Origin: a bacterium
Lineage (GTDB): Bacteria; Desulfobacterota; Binatia; UBA12015
Reading direction: 5' to 3'
NCBI GenBank assembly: GCA_018970825.1
Contig: JAGWVP010000098.1
Span: 1 to 9,043 of the forward strand
DNA: 9,043 bases
Translations under genes and position numbers: made by a program
The notes under the pieces: generated by a model
Seen by the model: the letters and a program-made list of their open reading frames with translations, nothing else
Databases searched by the model: none
Told to the model about the DNA's origin: nothing
Shown: positions 1-7,055 of the stretch, one piece after another
Layout of the letters: the number at the start of each line of letters is the position of its first letter
How positions within the stretch are numbered: position 1 is the stretch's first letter

Positions 1-1193
1 CACTCGCCTTCTGCGCGGGGCTCCTCGTGTCGGGCTTCGCGCGCTCGATGGCCACGGTGGTCGCCGGTCGCGCGGTGCAGGGCCTCGGATCGGGGGCGAT
101 CTCGGCCGTCGGCTACGCCGCGATCTCGCGCGCCTATCCCGCGTTCGCCCACCCCCGCATGCTGGCGCTCCTGTCGAGCGCATGGGTCGTGCCGGGACTC
201 GTCGGGCCCGCCATCGCAGGCGTGGTCGCGGACCTCGCGGGCTGGCGCTTCGTCTTCCTCGGCATCGGCCCGCTCGTGCTCCTCGGCGCGGCACTCTCGC
301 TGCCGCCGCTTCGCCGTCTCGCGCCCGGCGCCGCGGACGACGGTGGAGCGCAGGGGACCGAGCCGCCGACCACGCGAATCCTGCCGCCGCTCGCCCTCGC
401 CGTCGGTGCCGGACTCTTCCTGTTCGCCGTAGCCTCGCCCGGACGGCCGGTCGCATGGATGTCCGCCGCGGTCGGCGCGGTGCTCGCGATTCCGTCGTTG
501 CGCCGCCTCCTGCCCGACGGGACGCTTCGGCTCGAGCACGGCCCGCCCGCGGCCGTGGCCCTCCTGGGTGCGGTCGGCTTCGCCTTCTTCGGCGCCGAGG
601 CCTTCCTGCCGCTCGCGCTCTCGGAGGTTCGCGGGCGGCCCGCGACCGCCGTCGGCCTGCCGCTCACCGCCGGCACGATCTGCTGGACGATCGGCTCGTG
701 GATCCAGGCGCGCGAAGTCCATCGACGCGGCCGCCGCGCCCTCGCCGCCTCGGGCGTGGCTCTCGTCGCGGTCGGAATCGCGCTCGTCGCGACGATCCTG
801 CGCCCTTCGATCCCGGTCGCCTTCGCGACCGCGGGCTGGGCGATCGCCGGGCTCGGAATCGGCATCGCGTACTCGACGACGGCGCTCGTCGTCCTCGAGC
901 GGCAGGGGCCCGATTCCGGGCGCGCCTCGGCCGCGCTGCAACTGTCGTGGGCGCTCGGGATCGCCCTCGGCACCGGGCTCGGCGGCGCGATCGTCGCCGC
1001 CGCGACGTCTCGTGGGCGCTCGACCGCGACCGGCATCGCGCTGGTCGACGCGATGGCGATCGCAGCGCTCGCCGTCGGGTTCGCGGCGACGGGACGGCTC
1101 GCGGAGTCGCCCCGCGGCGGCCTCGACGCGGGAGCGGCGAGATGCGAGAAAACGGCCACCGATCCGACCCGTGGCCGCTCCCCGCAGGCTTGA
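1..1193 (+). CDS. MFS transporter, DHA2-like (5' end outside window)
   Basis: This is an inner-membrane major facilitator superfamily transporter, probably a drug or metabolite:proton antiporter; the substrate cannot be told. The frame is open from base 3 and the gene begins left of the window. The GTG at 27 lies inside a membrane segment and is not the real start. The first visible residues form the end of one helix, followed by the motif B-like segment GRAVQGLGSGAI in the next. The motif C-like (antiporter) segment PGLVGPAIAGVVAD lies just before GWRFVFLGIGP. I count about twelve hydrophobic segments in the visible ~396 residues. Two missing N-terminal helices, carrying the usual motif A, would give the 14-helix DHA2 layout. 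The tail after the last helix (about 30 residues) is hydrophilic. The stop is TGA at 1191. A YfhO-family gene starts 24 bp later on the same strand, so the two are probably co-transcribed. Confidence 0.88.
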   Translation, partial: LAFCAGLLVSGFARSMATVVAGRAVQGLGSGAISAVGYAAISRAYPAFAHPRMLALLSSAWVVPGLVGPAIAGVVADLAGWRFVFLGIGPLVLLGAALSLPPLRRLAPGAADDGGAQGTEPPTTRILPPLALAVGAGLFLFAVASPGRPVAWMSAAVGAVLAIPSLRRLLPDGTLRLEHGPPAAVALLGAVGFAFFGAEAFLPLALSEVRGRPATAVGLPLTAGTICWTIGSWIQAREVHRRGRRALAASGVALVAVGIALVATILRPSIPVAFATAGWAIAGLGIGIAYSTTALVVLERQGPDSGRASAALQLSWALGIALGTGLGGAIVAAATSRGRSTATGIALVDAMAIAALAVGFAATGRLAESPRGGLDAGAARCEKTATDPTRGRSPQA

Positions 1194-1217
1194 GCGGGCC
1201 GACCGGAACACCACGAC

Positions 1218-3353
1218 ATGAAGCCCTCGAAGCGCCTCGACGTCGCCTGGATCGCGGCCGGCCTGGCCGCGCTCTCCCTCTACTGGGTCCACGGCGTGCT
1301 TCGCCGCGTCGGAACCACGGTCGACTTCTCGGGGGGCGATCTCGTCTACCAGTTCCTCCCCGACTACGCCTACCTCGCCGAGCGGATGCGCGCGGGCAGC
1401 ATCGCGCAGTGGAACCCCTGGCAGGGTCAGCCTTTCCTCGCCACGCTTCTTCCCGGGACGTTCTACCCGGCCCGCCTCCTGCTCCTCTTCCTCGCCCCGC
1501 AAACCGCGATGCACGTCTCCACGGTGCTCCACCTCGGGCTCTCGTGGCTCGGCACCTTCCTGCTGGCTCGCGAGGTCGGCGCCGGACGCGCAGCCGCGGC
1601 CCTCGGCGGGTGCCTCTTCCTCGGCATCTTCGCGCTGCCGAACGTCTACTGGTCCTCGTTCCTCGAGGGCGGCACGTGGCTGCCCTGGGCCGCCCTCTCC
1701 CTCCTCCGTCTCGACCGGACCGGACGGGCCCGCTGGGCCGTCGCGCTCGGCGCGTGCATCGGGCTGCCGGTGCTCGCGGGCGGCTACCAGCACGCTCTCT
1801 ACGCGGGCTACGGGGTCGCGATCTTCGGGCTCGCGGAGATGCTCGACACCGCACGCCGCGGACACCTCGCGAGTCCGCGCGGCTTGCTCCTGCTCGTGCT
1901 CGCGGGTGCGGTCGCCCTCGCCACGGCTGCGCCGCAAGCCCTCCCGACGCTCGCGTGGAGCCGTCTCACGATCCGTTCCGTGCAACCACTCACCGACGAC
2001 CAGCTGGACTTCTGGGCCTTCATCGAGGCGACGACGCGCGGCTACCGGATGTTCTCGCCCTGGGCGCCGGCCTCGCAGACCCTCGTCTCGATTCCGGTGC
2101 TCGCTCTCGCGGTCGTGGGCGGGCTCGGCACCGGCCGCTTCGGTCTCGTGCTGCTCGTCGCAACCGTGATCGTCGTCGAGATGAGCCTCGGACGCGGAGG
2201 ATGGGCCTTCCCGCTGTTCCGCGTCCTCCCGGGTTTCTCGTCGTTCCGGCTGCCCGAGCGGCTGTCGTTCGTGTTCGGCTTCCTCTTCGCGGTCGGCGCG
2301 GCCCTCGGCGCGACCCGGCTCCAGCGGGGCGGCGCGGCTTCGAAGACCGTCGCCGGGCTGCTCTCCGCCGCGGCGCTCTGGTGCCTGTTCGCTCCGCGTC
2401 GGCTCGAGTCCGCCCTCCCCTGGACGCTTCCGCCCTCGCAGTTGCACGGACCGCCGCAACTCATGTCCCTCGTCGAACGCACGAGCCGCGACCACCGGAC
2501 CCTCCTCACCGGTGGCGGCCCCGTCGACGGCATCTGCCCGAAGCAGCCGGGGCGTCGTCACGTGCGCTCGCTCGAGGACTACAACCCCCTCTCCTCGCGC
2601 CGCCTCGCGGGATACCTGCACGGCATCGTCGGGAAGCCGCCGCCTGAGCCGGACCAGCCGGACATCTTCGTCGGGTTCCTTCCGATGAACGAGCCGATCG
2701 CGCGCCCCGAGATGCTCGACATGGCGTCGGTCCGGACGGTGCTCCTGCGGGGCAACCTGCCGATGCCCGACCGGACGCCGCCGTTTCGCATGGTCGGACG
2801 CCACGGCAGCTGGGCCCTCTGGCAGAATCCGTCGGCCTTTCCGCGCGCCTACACGATCGAGCGAGCGCGATTCGTCGCGGACGACGACGCGGCACTCGCC
2901 ACCGTGCGATCACCCGCCTTCGATCCCCGCGCCGAGGTCGTGCTGACGGGGGATCCGCCGGAAGGCGGTGCCCGGCCCCTCCTCGACCCGCCGACGGATC
3001 CGTCGTCGTTGCGGGCGGCCCGGATCGTCCGGGACGATCCGGAGAGGGTCGGGATCGAGGTCGACGCGGAGCGGCCCGCTGTCCTCGTGCTCACCGACCC
3101 GATCGCGCCGGGCTGGACGGCGCGCGTCGACGGCGAGCCGGCGCAGGTCTTCGCGGCGAACCAACTGGGCCGCGGCGTGCTCGTGCCCGAGGGCCGCCAC
3201 CGCGTCGAGTTCGAGTACCGCGCGCCGGGGCTGGGTGCGGGGCTCGCGACCTTCGCGATCGGCTGGGGACTCGTGATCGCCGGCGCCCTGGCGGCACGAC
3301 GGAGCCGAGGGCCCCGCCGCGCCGCCCCGGGCGTCAGTTCGACTTCGCCTTGA
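1218..3353 (+). CDS. YfhO-family polytopic membrane protein (GT-C-like)
   Basis: This 711-residue membrane protein matches the YfhO family, large GT-C-fold proteins; some members act in glycosylation of cell-surface polymers. The substrate here is unknown. After the first helix (about 9-28) comes the family-typical external loop with acidic residues D36 and D41, QFLPDY (45-50) and WNPWQGQP (65-72), followed by FYPARLLLLF. Many hydrophobic segments follow up to about residue 390. Residues 400-670 are largely soluble and presumably periplasmic. They end in the characteristic YfhO C-terminal beta domain (about 623-671), with APGWTARVDGEPAQVF, then VPEGRHRVEFEYRAPG. A last helix spans 672-691, followed by a basic tail. 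The start is ATG 1218, which leaves a 24-bp gap after the MFS gene; no strong Shine-Dalgarno sequence precedes it. The last 20 bp overlap the 3' end of the convergent exported-protein gene. Family assignment is strong; function is inferred. Confidence 0.9.
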   Translation: MKPSKRLDVAWIAAGLAALSLYWVHGVLRRVGTTVDFSGGDLVYQFLPDYAYLAERMRAGSIAQWNPWQGQPFLATLLPGTFYPARLLLLFLAPQTAMHVSTVLHLGLSWLGTFLLAREVGAGRAAAALGGCLFLGIFALPNVYWSSFLEGGTWLPWAALSLLRLDRTGRARWAVALGACIGLPVLAGGYQHALYAGYGVAIFGLAEMLDTARRGHLASPRGLLLLVLAGAVALATAAPQALPTLAWSRLTIRSVQPLTDDQLDFWAFIEATTRGYRMFSPWAPASQTLVSIPVLALAVVGGLGTGRFGLVLLVATVIVVEMSLGRGGWAFPLFRVLPGFSSFRLPERLSFVFGFLFAVGAALGATRLQRGGAASKTVAGLLSAAALWCLFAPRRLESALPWTLPPSQLHGPPQLMSLVERTSRDHRTLLTGGGPVDGICPKQPGRRHVRSLEDYNPLSSRRLAGYLHGIVGKPPPEPDQPDIFVGFLPMNEPIARPEMLDMASVRTVLLRGNLPMPDRTPPFRMVGRHGSWALWQNPSAFPRAYTIERARFVADDDAALATVRSPAFDPRAEVVLTGDPPEGGARPLLDPPTDPSSLRAARIVRDDPERVGIEVDAERPAVLVLTDPIAPGWTARVDGEPAQVFAANQLGRGVLVPEGRHRVEFEYRAPGLGAGLATFAIGWGLVIAGALAARRSRGPRRAAPGVSSTSP

Positions 3354-5736
3354 AGATCGCGGGCGGGCCGGCGTCGTTCTTCAGCTTCGGGTCGCTTCCG
3401 TACACCGCCCCCCAGCAGTTCCCGAGCGAGTTCCGCATCTGCACGGTCAAGGGCAGGCTCACCGGGATCGTCGGGTCGGGCAGGAGACTGCCCTTGCCGA
3501 CGAGCTGCACCTGCGAGCGGCCGGTCGTCCCCTCCTTCAACTTGACGGTGAGGGCGCCGTTCGGCGTGAGCCCTGCGTTCTTGTAGCCGTAGCCCGGCTT
3601 GTTCTCCTTCCAGCAGGTGCGCGTTCCGCATTGCCCGCCCGCCGGCACGAGGATCGTCGAGATCAACGTGTTGGAGGCGTCGTACATGCACAGCCGGTAG
3701 TTCGTCGTCGAGAGCGGGCTCCCGAACTCCGCCTTGGTGGTCGCGTTGCCCGCGTTCCACTTCCAGGTGAGGCGGTCGCGGTCGTGGCTCGACGGGTCGA
3801 TCTTCGTGAAGATCGTCGCCTTGCCGGAGGCCGACGGCGCCGTGCAGATCGTCGGCGAAGCGGGGCACAGCAGCGCAGGCGTGGGCGTCGGGGTCGGCGT
3901 CGGCGTCGGCGTGGGAGTCGGGGTCGGCGTCGGAACCGGCGTCGGCGTCGGGACCGGTGTCGGGGTCGGCGTCGCCGAGTCCGACAGGACCTGCGCCCAC
4001 CAGGTGCCCCAGCGATCGTCGTTCACGCCGCTGCCGACGCTGGTCGCGGCATACTCCTGGAGCGTCCAGAAGGTCGTGTCGTCCGCTGGATCGACGACGG
4101 TCGAGCTGTAGTCTCCCCAGCGGTTGCCGGTGCCGCCGAAGATCTTGAAGTAGGTGTCCTCGCCGGCCTTCAGCACGGTGACGGCCCCCATCGTCCCGGC
4201 GGAGTCCGACGACATGCGCCCGACGCGCACGGCCTCGATGAAGAGGGCCGAGCTCGAACGCGAGAAACCGATGACGGCGTCGTTGGCCTGGTTGACGGCG
4301 ATCGAGGGGTAGTAGTGGAAGACGCCCGCACCGCCGTCGACCGAGCCGGACTGGACGACCGGGGCCGCGGCCGAACTCGGGTTGAGCTCGTACCAGAAGA
4401 CGGCGACGCGGTTGACCGCGCCGGCGGCAGGCAGGGCCGCGGTGTGGGTCGCCCAGAGCCGCGAGTTTCTCAGCACCGGCACGGGCGAGATCCGGGTGTC
4501 GCCCGAGTCGACGCGACGGCAGGCGCCGCTGCCCGGGCAGTCGGCGCTCGTGTCGCAGGCACCGCCGTTGTTGGTCCCGCCGCTGCAGGTCGAGGCGAGC
4601 CCCTGCTGGGCGGCATAGATCGTCGAGGCCGAGAACGACGTCGGGACGGCGAAGAGACCCGAACCCACCGTGACCGTCGAGCCCGAAGTCGGTGCCCACG
4701 ACGGCGAGGCCGCCGTGCCCGTGATCTCGGAGAGGCGCATGTAGCGCGCTGCGCCGGCCTCGTACATGCCGTCGACGATGTAGATCTTTGCCTGGGAGGA
4801 GTCGTAGGTGAGCGCCGGCTGCATCGCGAAGCCGCTGAAGCCCGCCACGAAGTCGAAATCGGTGGCGAAGACGGTGGTCGTGGCGGCACCGCCCGAGAGC
4901 ACGCTCGACTTGTCGACGACCCACATCTTGTTGCCCATGAAGGCGTCGTCGCTCACCCGGAACATGTTGTTCGTGATCGCGATCCACTTCGAGTTGACGC
5001 CGAGGCCCGGGAAGTCGGCCCAGTTGGCGCCTCCCGACTCCGCGGAGAACTGGTAGAAGAACCAGGCGCCGGTCGGGTCGCTGGACGCGCTCACCGCGAG
5101 CCAGACCTTGGACGTCGCGAGGCCGCCGTTCGCGTCGGTCACCGCGATGAAGCGCTGGCTCTGCGAATCGTAGACCACGTGCGGATCGAACGGGCTTCCG
5201 GAGAAGCCGCTCGCGGTGGTCCAGAAGGACGACAGCGACACCGTGCTCGACGTGGTCCCGGTCTTCGATTGGATCCGCACCTGCGTGTTGAGCATCGTCA
5301 CGAGGTGCGACGGCCCCGCGGCGCCGTCGGTGTCCGGCGGGATCGAGGAGTTGTCGTCGGGCAGGGCCACGAAACCGAGACCCGCGCTCAGGATCGACGG
5401 AACGGGCACGATCCCCTCGGGAGCCGAGGCCGGCGCCGTCGTCGCGAGCGGTGCCGGCACGGCGGGGGCCGGCCCGGCGGGCAGGGAGAGCCCCCGGCGC
5501 TCCTCGGGGAAGCGGGGATGCTCGATGACCCTGCCCGGAGCGGCGATCCCCGCGGGTGCCTTCGCGGCTCGGACGTCGTTCTCCAGCATCTCGTCCCAGG
5601 TCGCGCGGCCGCTCGCCTCGGCCTCGATGCGCGTGCCCGCGACCGGTGCGGCCTGCGCCGTTCGCGCACCGAACGCGTCGGACGCGACGACGACCGCCGC
5701 GAAGGCGGCCACTTGGAACAGCAAACTCTTCCTCAT
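3334..5736 (-). CDS. Exported beta-propeller-like protein with Thr-Pro linker and six-Cys C-terminal module
   Basis: An 800-residue exported protein. Start: the frame is open to 5796, but ATG 5736 has GAGGGGG seven bases upstream and begins a clean signal peptide (MRKSLLF, hydrophobic core, AQA-A near 27-30). Residues about 118-585 resemble large secreted sialidase-fold or beta-propeller proteins: PPDTDGAAGPSHLVTMLN (133-150), FDPHVVYDSQSQRFIAV (183-199), WADFPGLGV (239-247), and NRWGDYSS then DDTTFW (538-557). A four-cysteine insert lies at 384-406. Residues 589-620 are sixteen Thr-Pro or Val-Pro pairs, a rigid extended linker. Residues 624-800 form a separate module with cysteines at 624, 631, 683, 703, 708 and 774, ending FKAKSN. 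I do not see sialidase catalytic residues I would trust, so no enzyme activity is assigned. It is probably displayed or released outside the cell and may bind a surface or polymer (inference). The 3' end overlaps the YfhO gene by 20 bp. Confidence 0.88.
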   Translation of the reverse strand: MRKSLLFQVAAFAAVVVASDAFGARTAQAAPVAGTRIEAEASGRATWDEMLENDVRAAKAPAGIAAPGRVIEHPRFPEERRGLSLPAGPAPAVPAPLATTAPASAPEGIVPVPSILSAGLGFVALPDDNSSIPPDTDGAAGPSHLVTMLNTQVRIQSKTGTTSSTVSLSSFWTTASGFSGSPFDPHVVYDSQSQRFIAVTDANGGLATSKVWLAVSASSDPTGAWFFYQFSAESGGANWADFPGLGVNSKWIAITNNMFRVSDDAFMGNKMWVVDKSSVLSGGAATTTVFATDFDFVAGFSGFAMQPALTYDSSQAKIYIVDGMYEAGAARYMRLSEITGTAASPSWAPTSGSTVTVGSGLFAVPTSFSASTIYAAQQGLASTCSGGTNNGGACDTSADCPGSGACRRVDSGDTRISPVPVLRNSRLWATHTAALPAAGAVNRVAVFWYELNPSSAAAPVVQSGSVDGGAGVFHYYPSIAVNQANDAVIGFSRSSSALFIEAVRVGRMSSDSAGTMGAVTVLKAGEDTYFKIFGGTGNRWGDYSSTVVDPADDTTFWTLQEYAATSVGSGVNDDRWGTWWAQVLSDSATPTPTPVPTPTPVPTPTPTPTPTPTPTPTPTPALLCPASPTICTAPSASGKATIFTKIDPSSHDRDRLTWKWNAGNATTKAEFGSPLSTTNYRLCMYDASNTLISTILVPAGGQCGTRTCWKENKPGYGYKNAGLTPNGALTVKLKEGTTGRSQVQLVGKGSLLPDPTIPVSLPLTVQMRNSLGNCWGAVYGSDPKLKNDAGPPAIFKAKSN
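3877..3972 (-). repeat. Hexanucleotide repeat encoding (Thr/Val-Pro)16 linker
   Basis: There are sixteen imperfect 6-bp units (plus-strand forms ggcgtc, gggtcg and similar) in frame with the exported protein. They encode 14 Thr-Pro and 2 Val-Pro pairs (residues 589-620). The unit length is a multiple of three, so gain or loss of units changes linker length without a frameshift. Third-position variation between units suggests the array is old or selected for its protein sequence rather than freshly expanded. Confidence 0.9.
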
Positions 5737-5743
5737 CGGGATG

Positions 5744-5750
5744 CCCCCTC
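5744..5750 (-). promoter_or_regulatory. Ribosome binding site GAGGGGG fixing the 5736 start
   Basis: On the minus strand GAGGGGG is followed by seven bases and then ATG at 5736. The next residues form a standard signal peptide. An upstream ATG-less extension to 5796 would put twenty hydrophilic, cysteine-containing residues ahead of that signal peptide, so 5736 is the better start. Confidence 0.7.
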
Positions 5751-5857
5751 GGATGCAGTGGGCCCCGGTCCGGGCCGACGAGCGTGAGCAAACCACTCGG
5801 CCAGCGCCGAGGGAAGCACCGGACTGAATCCCGGGCCCGCCGCCCCGGAGGCCGGCT

Positions 5858-6397
5858 TCAGCGGTCCCCGGCGCCGGTCCAGCCGAGGTGGTCGAGCACC
5901 TCCCGGCTGCGCCTCAGGGCCGCCGAGCAGCCGAGGAGGACGGGGCGCCCCGCCGAGAGGAGGTCGTGCAGGCACGCACCGATTTCGTCGAGCACGCTTC
6001 GCGAAACCGGATCCCCGTCGATCGTCGCGAAGTGGTGCACGACGAAGCGAGCCCGACCCGCGGCGATCCCGTTCAGCCAGTCCTCGAAGAGCGGCGCTGC
6101 GGCGGTCTCCCAGGGCGCCCGCGCGTCGTAGAACCCGGCGATCTCCGAACGCCCCTTCTCCTTTCGTCCGAGAAGACACACGTAGTGCACCTCGGGCGCG
6201 GGATCGTCCGAGCCGACGCCGAGAGCACCGACGACCGCGTCGACCCAGTCCCCGACGACCTCCGGGCCGACCCGCCCCTGGCTCCCGCATGCCCCGCGCC
6301 CCGGTCGCGAGACGCGAACGAGGCGACCCGGGAGCCCGGTCTCGACGCGCGCGAGCAGGAAGGGCTCTCCGGTCGCGCGTGCGCTCGCGTCTCTCAA
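5858..6397 (-). CDS. Dual-specificity-phosphatase-like protein with divergent P-loop
   Basis: A 179-residue cytosolic protein that I read as a divergent member of the Cys-based dual-specificity/tyrosine phosphatase fold. The architecture fits: a region around V45-L59 (EVVGDWVDAV), a strand at VHYVCLLG (70-77), a probable general-acid loop HHFATIDGDP (121-130, candidate D127), a helix LDEIGACLHDLL, then GRPVLLGCSAALRRS (150-164). C157 and R163 keep the C-x5-R spacing followed by Ser. The usual His before the Cys is Gly, and the loop glycines are Ala160 and Arg162. The protein may therefore be a weak enzyme, a substrate-trapping protein or a pseudophosphatase (inference). Start: TTG 6397 overlaps the upstream phosphatase stop as TTGA, with GGGGG four bases upstream. 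No ATG or GTG nearby keeps the whole domain. The open frame continues upstream to 7417, but that part is antisense or out of frame to other genes. Confidence 0.65.
   Translation of the reverse strand: MRDASARATGEPFLLARVETGLPGRLVRVSRPGRGACGSQGRVGPEVVGDWVDAVVGALGVGSDDPAPEVHYVCLLGRKEKGRSEIAGFYDARAPWETAAAPLFEDWLNGIAAGRARFVVHHFATIDGDPVSRSVLDEIGACLHDLLSAGRPVLLGCSAALRRSREVLDHLGWTGAGDR
6394..6397 (-). other. TTGA stop/start overlap between two phosphatase genes
   Basis: The minus-strand tetramer TTGA contains the TGA stop of the LMW phosphatase gene and the TTG start of the next one. Such overlaps usually mean translational coupling by ribosome re-initiation. GGGGG four bases upstream of the TTG can serve as a weak ribosome binding site. 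Confidence 0.6.
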
Positions 6398-6921
6398 GCG
6401 ACCCCCTTCGCGAGACTCGGAAGCGCACGCCGGAGCAACTCCTCGATCCGCGCGGCGCAGGAGCGATACGCCTCGTCGGAGGTTCCGTGCGGGTCGGCGA
6501 CGTCGACGTCCCGGCCGGCGAGACCCGCGACTTCCCCGAGAGTGCGAACCGGGACCCCCGATTCGGGAAAGCGGCGCTCGATCGCCCTGCGGTGCGCCGT
6601 TTCCATCGCGAGCACGAGGTCGACGCCCGAGAGGATCTCGCGAGTGACGCCGCGGGACTCGTGCCCGTCGAGTCCGAGACCGCGCGCCGCCATCGCCTGC
6701 ACCGCGCCCGGGCTCGCCGGCCGGACCCTGCGAACGTCGGTTCCCGCCGACTCGACCCGGAGCCCGTCGAGCCCGGGCGTGCGCGACGCGAGGTCCGAGA
6801 GAAGGGCCGCGGCCATCGGGCTTCGGCAGGTGTTCCCGAGGCAGACCAGCAGCACCCGCCGCGGGGGTTCGAGGGCCTCGCCCCGCGCGAAATCGTCCTC
6901 GCCGTCGCTCGTCGGAGCCAT
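6394..6921 (-). CDS. Low-molecular-weight protein tyrosine phosphatase
   Basis: A 175-residue cytosolic phosphatase that removes phosphate from phosphotyrosine through a phosphocysteine intermediate. The P-loop VCLGNTCRSP gives nucleophile C27 and R33 in C-x5-R-S spacing, with the paired second cysteine C32 typical of the family. The general-acid loop is DPHGTSDEAY with D143. The segment LRVESAGTDV (about 54-63) is also typical. An N-terminal extension of about 20 acidic, polar residues precedes the first strand. The start is ATG 6921 and the stop TGA at 6394, whose bases overlap the TTG start of the next gene. In bacteria such enzymes often counteract BY-kinases of capsule or exopolysaccharide systems, but no kinase is in the window, so the partner is unknown. 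LMW-PTP-derived arsenate reductases are an alternative, but the P-loop and the D-P loop favour a phosphatase. Confidence 0.92.
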   Translation of the reverse strand: MAPTSDGEDDFARGEALEPPRRVLLVCLGNTCRSPMAAALLSDLASRTPGLDGLRVESAGTDVRRVRPASPGAVQAMAARGLGLDGHESRGVTREILSGVDLVLAMETAHRRAIERRFPESGVPVRTLGEVAGLAGRDVDVADPHGTSDEAYRSCAARIEELLRRALPSLAKGVA

Positions 6922-7055
6922 GCCCGGAGCCTAGCGGACGCGACGCCCAGCGGCTGTCCACGGCTCGCAGCACCGCGGCGAGGGGCGCCGGCGGGCGGCG
7001 GGCCGCGGCCGATGATAGGGACGGGTTCGACGGGACGTCCCGGGAGGATCCTTCG
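6922..7055. promoter_or_regulatory. Divergent intergenic region with 12-bp palindrome
   Basis: These 134 bp separate the minus-strand phosphatase pair from the plus-strand DUF1566 gene and must hold promoters for both directions unless transcription reads through. A perfect 12-bp palindrome, cgggacgtcccg, lies at 7031-7042, directly before and touching the ribosome binding site GGGAGGA (7042-7048, seven bases from ATG 7056). It could be an operator or a small hairpin that masks the site; in GC-rich DNA it may also be chance. I see no convincing -35/-10 pair. Confidence 0.4.

Noticed and set aside
182..2647. 821-residue plus-strand frame across the MFS and YfhO genes
   Set aside because: Arg/Pro-rich shadow in another frame; it spans two well-supported genes.
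3877..3972. CRISPR-like or non-coding tandem repeat
   Set aside because: Six-base units without spacers that encode a regular Thr-Pro linker in a clear gene.
3334..5736. Active sialidase or other glycosidase
   Set aside because: Only the beta-propeller-like framework motifs are visible; I cannot point to a catalytic Arg triad or nucleophile.
3631..5787. 718-residue plus-strand frame antisense to the exported protein
   Set aside because: Arg/Gly/Asp-rich composition without domains, explained by the codon bias of the minus-strand gene in GC-rich DNA.
2849..5791. 980-residue minus-strand frame
   Set aside because: Shadow frame of the exported protein that also runs antisense into the YfhO gene; no recognisable domain and strongly Arg-rich.
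5737..5796. Start of the exported propeller protein at 5796
   Set aside because: It would put twenty residues before a normal signal peptide, whereas ATG 5736 has its own ribosome binding site.
5737..5857. Terminator or promoter in the gap between the second phosphatase and the exported protein
   Set aside because: Several short GC inverted repeats can be drawn, but none has a T-run and no -35/-10 pair stands out.
6394..6921. Arsenate reductase of the LMW-PTP-derived ArsC type
   Set aside because: The P-loop CLGNTCRSP and the DPHGTSDEAY loop are those of tyrosine phosphatases, the arsenate-reductase redox cysteine pair is not evident, and no arsenic genes are near.
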